From Buxus sempervirens (taxonomy: Eukaryota; Streptophyta; Magnoliopsida; Buxales; Buxaceae), in the NCBI GenBank assembly GCA_947561395.2, contig OX387191.1:36225439-36289438 (forward strand): a DNA stretch of 64,000 nucleotides, written 5' to 3'. Below, in pieces: positions 51,528-62,637 of this stretch. The notes under the pieces are model-generated. The model saw nothing but the letters and a program-made list of their open reading frames with translations. It was not told the DNA's origin and made no database searches. Positions within the stretch are counted from its first letter, which is position 1. Every line of letters starts with the position of its first letter. The position numbers and the translations under genes are program-made.

Positions 51528-53440
51528 GAGGTCTAGGAAAGGTTTAGGGCTTAGGGTTTTTATCAAGTCCAAAAATAAGGAGGAAAGAGGGGAAAATTCG
51601 TGCATGGGTTTGGGAGAAAAATAAAGGAAAGAAGAGGAGAGAAAAGAGAGGGAAGAAAGGAAAAAGGGAGGTGCTGTAGAGGTCCGACCAGTAGACTTTG
51701 AGTGACAATCCCCGGAGTTCTAGTCGTTGGATCGTCATGAAATTTGAAACTTATGCTCTATACATGAGATACTTTAATCTGAATGGTGGAGATTGTATTT
51801 GGATGAGTCTACGGTGGTGCGAATTAACCCAGAAGTTGGTGGAAAATCAGATTTTGGAAGAAAAAGGAGTTGCAGAGATGGCCGACTAGCTAACTTCGAA
51901 CGGTGAGATAGAAAGATCCAACCGTTGGAATGGGCTGCAATTTTAGGGGTTTGTTATACTCATGGAGGCCTTAAAACTGAATGGTGGAGATCTAAATGGG
52001 AGAAGTTTAGAGGGGTGCGGTCGAGCTCCAAAAACGGGCACAGAAGAAGTTCTGAAAAATCTGGGTTCATCAATAAGGCAAGTAGTAAACACTTGAAACT
52101 AGAGGAATTGCATGTTTTCTCTTGTTTTTGATTGATTGATCGTATTGGTTTTTATGTTAGATTTCATTGGAAAAGTTAGATGAATATAAAGTTTTGATTT
52201 GGTGATTTGAATTTCTCTTTAGGAATCAAGAAAAAGTGTTGTTCATGGGTGGTTTGATTTAGAAAGAAATCTTAGTTAAATTTTAATCACCAAGATGTGA
52301 GTAGCATCGTTTTAAAACTAGGTTTTCGTATTTATTTGTGAGTTTAATTTGGATGCATGTGTGTTTTGGTGTTTTCTGGAAGAAGTTCGTCCGAGCATGA
52401 GTTTCTTTAGAACTGAATGATGATAAATAAAAATGTGTTGGAATAATTTCAAAAGTAGTTTAAATGTCTTCTGGGGATATTAGGAGACTAGGAAAATTGT
52501 TACAGAGAGAAAGTCCGGCCAGTCGTGTAGATCTGGAAATAACAGAGTCGAAAATCGAGATTTGTATCCGCAGAGTTGGCGCTAATTGGCGCCAACTGGA
52601 GGTAGTGGGCCAGGGACTTGATTTCTATCCGCCGAGCTCGCGCCTAGTTCGCGCCTAGCTCGCGCGGACTTAAAATTATATCCCCTCATTTCGCGCTAAG
52701 CGTACGCGAAGTTCACGCTTATTTCGCGCCCACTCGATATTAAGTAAGCGCATACTAATGTTTTAAATCAGCGACCTATCTGCCGACCTCGCGCCTAGCA
52801 CAGGAGGTCAGCGCATGGTCCTAAATTTTGCCGAAGTAGAATTTTGACCCAATTAAGCTGGTTTTGATGATTCTGAGGGTTCAAGCACTTGACTAATGAT
52901 TTGTTTAGGACTTTAGAAACATTATTCCCTGTTAAATTTCCTTTAAGAATATAAGTGGAAATTCTGGAAAATTTTAGAAGCATCCAAGATTATTTTGAAA
53001 GGGCTAATGATAGATGATCTCATTGTACCTAACCCTAAGAGTCCCTGAGTTAGATTCCTGTAATTATATACGGTACTTGAATGCGAATTTATTTCATCTG
53101 ATTTTTACTTGATTGCAAGTTTTTGAAATGTATTGTAAAGAATTCTTTTGGTGTGAGTAAAGGGTTTTATTACAAATGAGCATGTGTTGTGAATTGTGAG
53201 AAATTGCTGGAGATACATGAGGTACTGGTTTTGGTCCAGAGGGACGTGTGGTGAACTAGTTGAGTTATACATGATATTGAACGTGTTGTTTTGCTTTGAA
53301 GTTAGAGTTGTGTTTTTACGTTGGTTTACTGTTTTGGTTTAGCTTGTCTTGGATCCATGTCTAAGCTTAGTAATGTGATGGTATTGTTTATTGATGTAAT
53401 TGCATGGTCTTGTGTGTTGCCACGACCGGTGTAGAGCAGC

Positions 53441-53559
53441 CAGAAACCCTGAGTAGGCCTGATTGTCAATGCCGAAACCTAGGGCGTAGGCCGGCATTGG
53501 ATGACGAAACCCTGAGTAGGCCCTCATTTCAGAGTGTCTGAAACCCTGAGTAGGCCGGA
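53441..53559 (+). repeat. cluster of hairpins with a constant loop, plus-strand LTR
   Basis: Loop AAACCCTGAGTAGGC (the complement of the loop in the minus-oriented copies) between stems CAG/CTG, CAATGCCG/CGGCATTG, ATGA/TCAT and TCTG/CGGA (with one G-T pair). The second stem keeps 8 paired bases although it differs from the other copies at both partners of one pair. Confidence 0.82.
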
Positions 53560-55331
53560 ACTATGTACATAGAGGTGTGGAGTGTCTACTTGGCATGTCA
53601 ATTAATCAATTCAAACAATAGTCATGACATTGACCATTCGATGTTTTATCGGTATTGTTATTGAGATATGTTTTGATAGTATTAATGGGATTGGATTTAA
53701 ACTTTGGAATTATCCTTGTTGATGTTGTTGTTGGTTTAATCGTACACCTCATGACTTATTTTATATAAACATGGACTGATTTCATGTATGCACCTTGCTA
53801 CTTGTTGAGATTTATTCTCACTCCGGTTTCTCCAATTTTTCAGATACTCTTGGTGAGGACGTCAAGTTGTGGGCTAGTTGTAGCTGGGTAGTCTATATAG
53901 ATGTAGGATTGCTCATATAATTGAAATCCTTTTTATTATAAATGTTGATTAATAAAGAGATTTTGAATTCAAGTTTCCACTTTTACTCTGATTATAAAGT
54001 TAGAAAAAAAAGTTTTAAATTATTCCATATTTTAGTTGCTTTTGTTGTTTATAACACCTTGAGTTTTGGGAATTGGACCCAGAACCGGGGCGTTACAATA
54101 TATCCTCACCTGAGTTACTCAGAAGTCAAATGGAGATTCCCAGAACTGTTAGTAACCTATAGAGATTATTATTGAAATCAAGAAGTAGAGAACAAATGGT
54201 TTTAGAGTTGATTACATATAAAAATGAAATCTGATTTTTATCATCAAGCTAATATTTCCTAGAGTTTAATTAAGGATTGCTTATATTCTGAAATTGTTTG
54301 ACCGCAAAATCCCTACAGCAACTACAAGTATGTGAACAATGAAGTTTTAGCTTTGAGCATCAATAAAGGAATTTAGAAAACCTTTACCTGAGCTAATATA
54401 AGTAATTGGGCAGAACCTTTGCTGTTTTAATGTATGTATAAACATCTACTTAGTTACTGAGATTCACAAGCAACCAGGTTTAATTAAATATTAGATATGT
54501 TCTATAATGGCTTATAATAAGGTTGTCGAAAATATCATTGTTCGGAAGAATTAACTATATATAATTATTGCTGGTCTTAATGGCTGAACTTAAGAAGTAG
54601 TTGTTTGGTACTTTTATTAGTGTCAATTAAAGTGTTTAGTTGGGCAGAATTCTTTATAATTGTTTACCTGTAGAATAGCAAAACGAAGATAAATATCTAT
54701 GGGAAATAAAATTCATTAATCATTAGTTAAGTATTGCCTATTAATAAATAGTTAATAGATCAGATTTTTGCACTTAGGGTAATAGCTAATGGGAAATTAC
54801 TAGAACAGATTTTTACCTGTATCTCGATGGGATTCCAGTACTGTTGGTGATCTGTAGAATCTGTGTTGTCAACAAGGTTCTGAGCATGAGTTTTCTAACA
54901 GCTAATTAGTAAAGAATTAACAAGATTTGCATTCTAAGTTAGGAGGAAAGGGTTCTTGGAATTATGGAACTGTCTTAATCTTACATTAATATTGCTGAAC
55001 TTTTATTGTTACCTGAAATGTTTTCACTTATGGATTTCCTCGTGTGTTCATTTGTTCTTGTTTGATGAAATTGTGAGTATTTCCAAAGTAAGTATCAAAT
55101 GCTGAAATTCTCTGTTGGATGGCCCTAGTGAGTATATGAAACTGAATTTGATATTGTTCACCACAAAAATGTCTTCTTTCACTATAAGCATGGTTTTACG
55201 CTAAACTTGTACAGTATATGATAATTTTGCCGAAGTACTAAGGGCGAGACTTAATGTGGATCCACAGTTGAGTTGTAAGTGAATTTTGTACATTTTATTT
55301 GGATTAAGTCTAGGGTTCCTTAGTGCATTTC

Positions 55332-55428
55332 CTCCATGATGGAGAGGCCTTCCATGAGGGAAGTGCTGCAGCAACTCCCTTTCCACCATGAGGGTGAGAT
55401 CACATGAGTATTTTCACCATGAGGGTGA
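55332..55428 (+). repeat. cluster of hairpins with ATGAG/ATGAT loops
   Basis: Four hairpins: CTCC/GGAG (55332-55344), CTTCC/GGAAG (55349-55363), CACC/GGTG (55384-55396) and TCACC/GGTGA (55414-55428). Loops are ATGAT, ATGAG, ATGAG and ATGAG. Confidence 0.85.
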
Positions 55429-55906
55429 TGAATTGGTTTGTTTGAGCTATTGCAGTATTTCCACTGGATTGTTTGGAACACTAATGCTTAGCCACACAAA
55501 ATAGACAAAGTTCACGAGTCCTAAATATATATATTGTTTTTCGAATATAATTTTGTTATCGAATATGATTGTTGAGATTAGTCGGATTAACCGAGGTTAA
55601 CCATAAACTTAATTGATTACCACTTATGCATGTTTTAGAATTGTTATAATTGTATTTTGTGCATGCATTGGTACTTGCTGAGATAGTCGTATCTCACTGT
55701 TTTGTTTTGATTTCAGATCTCAAAGAGAACGATACAGGCAGATATATTTTTGGTTCAGGTGAGTTGGGGAAAATTTTAGTTAACTCTGATTTTATTATTG
55801 CCATTTCATGTTTTCCTTACTATGATATAGCGATTTTGTCTAGAAAAGCTAACCCCTCAGGGACGAGTTACGGTTTCATTACGTAACCCGGTTCCGGGGC
55901 GTTACA

Positions 55907-56717
55907 CTGACTATGCAAAATAGTGAAAGGTAGTCTATTTATAAGATAGACAATGGTGTGAAAAGCCTCATCCCAGAAAGAAATAGGAAGAAAGGCATTG
56001 GCTAACAATGATAGACCATTCTCAACCATATGCCTACACTGTGTTCTATGATACCATTTTGTTGATGAGCATTTGGACAAGTGACTCGATGATGAATACC
56101 AATTGATTGAAAATAATTGGTAAAGAAACGAAATTCTCCTCCTCAATCAGATTGGAATTTTTTGATTTTGGTACGCAGTTTTAGTTTGGCTTAGGATTGA
56201 AAATTAAGAAAGGTTTTGAAGGCGTCAAACTTGGCTTTAAGTAAGTATATCCAGGTATATCTGGAAAAGGCATCAACAAATGAAATGTAATACTTGTAAC
56301 CATTGGAAGAAAGAGTAGAAGAAGGACCCCACAAATCAGTATATACTAGATCTAGAGGTGAAGAATAGCTAATGTTAGAGTCAGGGAAAGGAAGTTTGTA
56401 TATTTTGCCTAAACAATAGGCTGAATAGAAAAATTGATCACTTCTATTAGTAGGAAAAGGAACATTACACAGCTTCATGACTAACTGAACAACAGAGAAA
56501 GAGGCATGGCCTAATCTTTTATGCCAAAGATCAAATTGATTTACATTTGCGAAACATGAATGAGTATTATTACATTGTAAAGGAGAAGACAATAACAAGG
56601 AATAATGCTGAGAAGACACCACGGATGTGGATTGGGACTTGGAGAGATCTGACCGGAAACATTGAAGAGGTTCAAATGCATAGAGTCTATCCTTAAGTCT
56701 CTCTTCCATGAGTACTT
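55907..56717 (-). pseudogene. host copia element, GAG-pre-integrase and integrase core
   Basis: The minus strand from 56717 reads VLMEERLKDRLYAFEP, then NQFDLWHKRLGHASFSVVQL (the GAG-pre-integrase HxRLGH motif), LPFPDSNISYSSPLDLVYTDLWGPS (first catalytic Asp) and YKYYISFVDAFSRYTWIYLLK. After frame changes it continues with SANAFLPISFW-type and YLINRLPF-type blocks. The N-terminal gag and protease, and the 5' LTR, are not in the window; they should lie beyond 64000. Confidence 0.88.
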
Positions 56718-58052
56718 TGTAAAGCCCCAAATCTGGTTCAACAACCAAACCTGGAGTGTGAGTAAAAATTGGGTCAGAACAAACTAAAATTTATGCAGAA
56801 TTTAAAACTTTTAATTATATCAGAGTACAATTGGAAGCATAACATATTTAATTCAATTTAATCAAATTAATTTACAATATGAATCTTTTTATTCTAAATG
56901 TGTTCTATGGTAATGACCACAATTCTACCCATGAGTACACTACCCCAAACTTGACGATCTCTCCAAGCATACCTGAAAAATAGGGGAAAATGGAGTTAGA
57001 TATAAATCTCAACAAGTAGCAAGGTGCATGCATTTCAATAGTCTATTTATGAAATAGTCATTAGGTATAACGATAAATCATAGCAAAAGCAATAATTCAA
57101 GTCCATGTATACAATTTCAATATAAACGATAAAATATACTCAAAATTACATGTGACATCACAGGACTCATGAAGCAAGATAAGTCTTTGAACAGATACTC
57201 TTCATTCGCTACGCCACCATGCGACTTATGAGTGAAGCTAGTAAATCCTCAAACCCGAATCTCAATCTGACAATAAGAGGCCTAGTCATCGACTTATTGC
57301 CCACGAAACTCAAGTACCAGCAACACAAAAAACTGAAATACAGAGTTCGGCATGTACCACCCAACAAGTAGCCCCTGAATCAATACATAGGGACGACCAC
57401 TAATCCGTACATACAAGGTACTCACCAGCAACTGGTATCTGAAATGAAACCCTACAGACATGAAGACCTCTCAATGCAAACTAACTTGCAAAGAAAGCGC
57501 GAGCGCAAATTTCGAGTAATCAACCCAAAAAAATACCCCTCCACTATCTAGCTTAGCCTATGGATCCATATACAACCATGCCTGTTAGATACAACTCACA
57601 CGTATTACAATTTATTCTGTTTATCATTGATTACCAATTCATATGCATATTTTCGTAAACCATGATCTCCATTATAATAATTCAAATCAATTATAATAAC
57701 TCATTTTCAAGTGATATACACGTCTCAATCTTCTTAACCCGAAATCAATCACATTGAGAAAACACAACCAAAACCACGAATAAATCTCCAAACCAGATTC
57801 CATAAATATTGACGCACCCAAAACATAATTATTAAACGTTTAGACAGGTTATAGTTCACATTCATGAGCGAAAATAAGATTCCTATGACTGGATTAAAAC
57901 TTTCCTAATTAACTACTTATTAAGATCCAAAATTTCTATAGTTGTAACCTAAGTTGTGAAATTTTATAATTTCTATTATCTTTCAATTCTAGCAGTTCAC
58001 ATAGACCCATATTGAAGTTTAAGAGTTGGTTCTAATTCCCAAATTTATGTTT
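56718..58052 (-). mobile_element. partial LTR, gypsy type, outermost of the right-hand chain
   Basis: Plus-strand end TGTAAAGCCCCAAATCTGG sits directly in host copia sequence. The rest is cut off by the insertion starting at 58053. Closely resembles 61944-62637. Contains the shared module GATATAAATCTCAACAAGTA near 57000. Confidence 0.65.
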
Positions 58053-60676
58053 TGTAGCGCTATGGATCTGAGTTGTTCATTAAGGATATAACTCGTCTCA
58101 CGGTAACACTATGCATGAGCCCATAGCAAGCCAATGCCGTAATATAATTCAACAATTATATCAATATCAGATTGCGTAAACAAAAGGGAAATAAAACCAA
58201 CTAAACTGAATCTTTATTACTTCATAAATTTTGAAAGAAGTCTTCAAATATAATAATAAAAGTCCTACTATAAAAATCTGGACACAAATGTCTACTAAAT
58301 CACTCACTCTCATATCTCCGAATCATAAAATAAAATCCTTAAGTACTGGAAATAAACTCCTTAGGACATAAATCAAAACTCCTACATAAAACAATAATAA
58401 TCGTCTTCTACGTAGTCGTCAGATGGATACTCCTCACTAGTACCCTGTGGCTCTATCCCTGCAAAATCGTCCTCTCTAAGATATAAGTCTGAAAACAAAA
58501 CAAAACAAAGCAAGAATGAGATATAAATCCTAGCAAGTAACACATGCATGAATAAAGCAATTTAAAATATAATTTTTCAAGATAGCATGTATTTCAAATA
58601 CATAACATTGACGAATAATTCAGTTGCAATTCATTTTCTAAATCACCATCAAATATAGTTTCAATCAACAAACCTAATCCTCACGATGATGTGACATCAC
58701 ATGATTCATGAAAACATTACATATTTGAAAAGCTAAAAGCCTGAGTCAAGGGGTTGCCACCTTACGGCTTAGGTGCGATCTGAGATACAAAAATATCGAC
58801 TAATTGCGGATCACCCAATTGGGATACACGGAGGGCTGGCACATACAATCCAATCACCTGCAACAACGGGGAATACCAAAGCAAGATACATGGTGGTAAC
58901 CCAAAATAACCACATTGAGATACATGATGGGTGGGATTGCTGCAGCACGACTAGATACAGGAAGGCCTCATTGAGATGTACGACAGGAGCATAATTTAGG
59001 TTTAACCAAACAAAGAAAATACTATTCTCACTCCTAACTAGACTACGGATCCATACCAAGCTATGCCCATTAGGCACACAAAACCAAAATACAGAAATCA
59101 AGTTAGCTTTGATATAAAAAGAACAATTCACAACATTTGCAATTTATCTCAAATCATCCCTAAGATACATGGAGGAAAACAAAGCTCAAACTCAAGCTAC
59201 ATGAGTGAGAAATAACCATTTCGAGGTACATGAATGAAAATATAAGTAATTTTGTCAAAACAACTTTGAAAAAAATCTTTAGATAGGTCAAATACAAGTG
59301 TAGGAATCGACAAAATCACAATAAGTTGAAAAGAAAAGAGTTTGAAACGATAAACTTGAATAAAAGCTGTTTCAGTAGAACGTACCCAAAATCTTTATAA
59401 AAATTCAATTTAATCAACGGCCAGTGCAAACAATTTCAAAACACTTAAAATCTTATTGGTACATAAATTGGAAATCAATAAAAATATTTTTATAGTGAAA
59501 AACTAGGCATTTTCCAAAATATTAGAATTTCTATCAAGGGCACTCGAGCGCTGTCGGGCGTCCGTTAAAAACAAGTTTTAAAGAAGTTTTGAAAGGTTGG
59601 TCGCTCAAGATGGTGCTCGAGTGACCTCTCGGGAGTTCGGTTTATTGAAATCTATCAACTTTTGGGTTTTGAAAAAAAAAAAAAAACAGGCGGGTCACCT
59701 TCAACGGCACTTGAGTGCTATGGAGCACCCTGGGATCTGCTCAACGCCTAACAAGGCGCTTGAGAGGGATCGTAGGCTTCTGTGCAAACTCGTAAAATCT
59801 GAGTTTTTCTGAAAATTTGAAAAATTCTTTCTAAAATCAAATCACACCAAACCAATGTTTCAAATCACTTCGAAAACATTTATAAACATCCTCTAAACAT
59901 GTTAGATTAATTTAAACCAAATAAAACTTCGTTTATAAATTGAAACAAATCAAAGCCAATCGTAGAAACACACTTTAACAGATTTTGAGAAAACCAAAAC
60001 ATAACATTAAAACCTACGAAAACCTGGTATAAATTAACATGGTTTGCTTCAAAAAGCATCTCTTAATACGTATTTAAATTATTCATAACAAATACATGAC
60101 AATCATGCAACGATTAAACGAAAACTAGGGGTGTTACTTGCCTTTTTCACAAGAATCCATCTCTAACTAGTAAAACCAGCAACTCTACTTCTCCTCTATT
60201 TCTGGGCATGATTTCTTTCTCCCAAATCCTTAAGCACACGTTAAGAAGGTCTCCTTCAATACCACATGTCCAAAACAAAAGAATAAACCTTCTATTTTCT
60301 TAAAAGTTACTTTTAATACTTAGAATTCTGATTTACCCTAATTAGGAGTTTCTATTCTCTTAAACAATTATTAGGAGTGTGTGGACATCCAGCCATGTCC
60401 ATATAGGTAATTTGATAGTGTTTAATTAAAATAAAATAGCCTACCTTGCCTATCTATCATACTCATGCACCTTCACCAATCAAAATTCCAATAAAAGCAC
60501 AATTATATACTTAGTTGACGATTTATCCCTTTTCTTTACATCCTTAGAAGTCTTTAGGCTTGATCTTCCTCTTCCCTTCCTATTCATCTCAATAAAATTC
60601 TAATCAATCATTTAATCCAATATTTTCTTCAATAAATTAATTAAATTATTTAAAAGGGAAAATTCGGGGGATTACA
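58053..60676 (-). mobile_element. 3' LTR (2,624 bp) of a minus-strand gypsy element
   Basis: On the minus strand it begins TGTAATCCCCCGAATTTTCC and ends GCGCTACA. Immediately upstream (60677-60690) is the purine tract GTAGGAGGGTGGAA, which fixes the orientation. A GC-rich block of GAGCGCT/GCTCGAGTG words is at 59540-59770. Confidence 0.85.
58780..59230 (-). repeat. dispersed GAGATACATGRNGG repeats in the LTR
   Basis: About nine degenerate copies of a GAGATACATGATGG-like motif within 450 bp, for example near 58780, 58818, 58886, 58916, 58953, 59162 and 59222. It occupies the position that hairpin clusters hold in related LTRs. Confidence 0.65.
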
Positions 60677-60690
60677 TTCCACCCTCCTAC

Positions 60691-61511
60691 AAAATAATTT
60701 TGTCCTAGAAATTTACTTTGTATATCCTCAAATAAGATTGGATACTTTGTTCCTCATCTTTTCTTCATGTTCCCAAGTAGCCTCTTCCGATGTATGATAT
60801 TGCCACAATACTTTCACCAACGGAATGATCTTGTTACGTAGGACTTTCTCACTTCAGTCTAGAATCTGAATAGGCTTCTCTTGAAATGAGAAGTTCTCAC
60901 AAACAACTAAAGGCTCATATGAAATTACATGGCTAGGATCTGGAACATATCTACGTAGCATAGATACATGGAATACATCATGAACTCCGGTCAACTGTGG
61001 CGGCAATGCTAACTTATAAGCAACGAGTCCAACCGTATCAAGTATCTCAAATGATCCAATGAATCAAGGAGATAACTTGCCTTTTTTCCCAAATTTCATA
61101 ATACCCCTGGATGGCGATACCTTAAGGAAAACATGATCTTCAATCTCGAAATTCAACTCTCGTCTTCTAGTATTTGCATAGCTCTTTTGTTTACTTTGGA
61201 CTGTCACAAGATATTACTTAATCAGATTCACCTTATCAACGCTATCCTGCACATACTGTGGGCCAAGAAGTTGTTTTTCACCAACCTTTACCCAACATAA
61301 AGGTGATCTGCACACCCTGCCATACAGTGCTTCAGAAGGTGCCATTTGTATGCTGGCTTGATAACTATTATTGTAAGCAAATTCCATTAGGGGTAAGTGC
61401 TTACTCCAACTCTCTCCCAAATCAAGCACACAACACCTCAATAAATCCTCAAGTGTATGTATGGTCCTCTCAGACTGTCCATCTGTTTGAGGATGAAAAC
61501 TAGTGCTGAAC
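60691..61511 (-). pseudogene. gypsy integrase C-terminal part with chromodomain-like end (Tekay/Del type)
   Basis: The minus strand from 61511 reads SFHPQTDGQSERTIHTLEDLLR, LPLMEFAYNNSYQASIQMAPSEALYGR and CRSPLCWVKVGE, the integrase signature of the Tekay/Del chromovirus group. It continues through [37 protein letters not shown] and a chromodomain-like VKVLWQYHTSEEATWE.E. Stops occur in the last part. Everything upstream of the integrase C-terminal half is missing: 61512-61525 leads straight into LTR sequence. Confidence 0.87.
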
Positions 61512-61525
61512 ATAGCAAACCAATG

Positions 61526-61943
61526 CCATAGCAAGCCAATGCCATAATATAATTCAACAATTATATCATTATCAGAGTGCGGAAATAAAACCAACTAAAC
61601 TGAATCTATATTACTTCATAAATTTTGAAAGAAGTCTTCAAATAGAATAATAAAACTCCTACTATAAAAATCTGGACACGAATGTCTACTACATCACTCA
61701 CTCTCAACTCTTTAAATCATAAAATAAATTCCCTAAGTATTGGAAATAAACTCCTTAAGGCTTAAATCAAAACTCTTACATAAGACAATAATAATCGTCT
61801 TTTACATAGTCGTCAGATGGATACTCTTCACTAGTACCCTGTGGCTCTACCCTTGCAAAATCATCCTTTCTAGGATAGAAGTATGAAAACAAAACAAAAC
61901 AAAGCAAGAATGAGATATAAATCCCAGCAAGTAACACATGCAT
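61526..61943 (-). mobile_element. fragment of the 5' LTR of the same gypsy element
   Basis: Runs parallel to about 58127-58545 with scattered differences. It is joined on its left directly to integrase, so the missing internal part was deleted, and on its right is cut by the LTR at 61944. Confidence 0.82.
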
Positions 61944-62637
61944 TGTAATGCCCCAGATCTGTTTCAACAACCAAACCCAAAGTGTTACTAAAAATCTGGG
62001 TCAGAACAAAATAAAATTTATGCGGAATTTAAAAACTTTTAATTATATCAGAATACAATTGGAAGCATATAATATTGAATTCACTTTAATCAAATTAATT
62101 TAAAATGAGAATCTCTTTATTCTTAAATAATTCTAGATTTACAATCACAATTCTACCCATGTACTTACTACCCTAGTCATGACGATCTATCCAAGCATAC
62201 CTGAAAAATAGGTGAAAACGGGAGTGAGATTTACATCTTAATAAGTAGCAAGGTGCATGCAATTAAACAGTCTAATTTAAGAAATAGTTATGTGGTATAT
62301 CGATAAACCAAAGCAAAAGCAATAATTCAAGTCCATGTAGGCAGTTTCAATATAAACGACAAAATATACACAAAACACCACATGTGACATCACAGGACTC
62401 ATGAAGCAAGATAAGTCTTTGAATAGATACTTTTCATTGCTATGCCACCATGTGTCTTATGAGCAAAGCTACTAAGAACCTCAAACCCGTATAACAACTG
62501 AGACAAGAGGCATAGTCATTGACTTATTGCGCACGAAACTTATGAAGTTCGGCACGTACCATCAAACATGCAACACCTTAATCAATACACAGGGATGGTG
62601 GCTTATTCTCACATACAAGGTACTCACTGTAGACACC
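61944..62637 (-). mobile_element. partial LTR inserted in the gypsy LTR fragment
   Basis: Begins TGTAATGCCCCAGATCTG after TGCAT, a point that is continuous in the intact LTR copy (CACATGCATGAATAAAG near 58542). Same family as 56718-58052. Cut by the sequence starting at 62638. Confidence 0.75.

Larger units (their letters stand above)
48275..54097 (+). mobile_element. solo LTR, gypsy type (about 3.3 kb), middle of the nest
   Basis: Begins TGTAAAACCCCGGATTTTT, ends ACCGGGGCGTTACA; perfect ATATA duplication at 48270-48274 and 54098-54102. Interrupted by the LTR 49030-51527; own length about 3,320 bp. Its GC-rich word block (TCGCGCCTAG, TTCGCGC) lies at 52560-52800 and its hairpin cluster at 53441-53559. 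Confidence 0.87.
46754..55906 (+). mobile_element. solo LTR, gypsy type (about 3.3 kb), outermost of a three-deep nest
   Basis: Begins TGTAAAACCCCGAATTTTT and ends CCGGGGCGTTACA. The host sequence GGAGACTGACTATGC is cut so that CTGA appears on both sides. It is interrupted by the LTR 48275-54097. Own length after removal is about 3,325 bp. A block rich in GCTAACCT and GGTGCTAAC words at 47940-48030 occupies the place of the GC-rich words in its relatives. Confidence 0.78.

Noticed and set aside
56191-56748. Start codon at 56748 for a separate copia integrase gene
   Set aside because: The first codons (to about 56718) lie in a different LTR inserted there; the apparent ATG is an accident of the junction.
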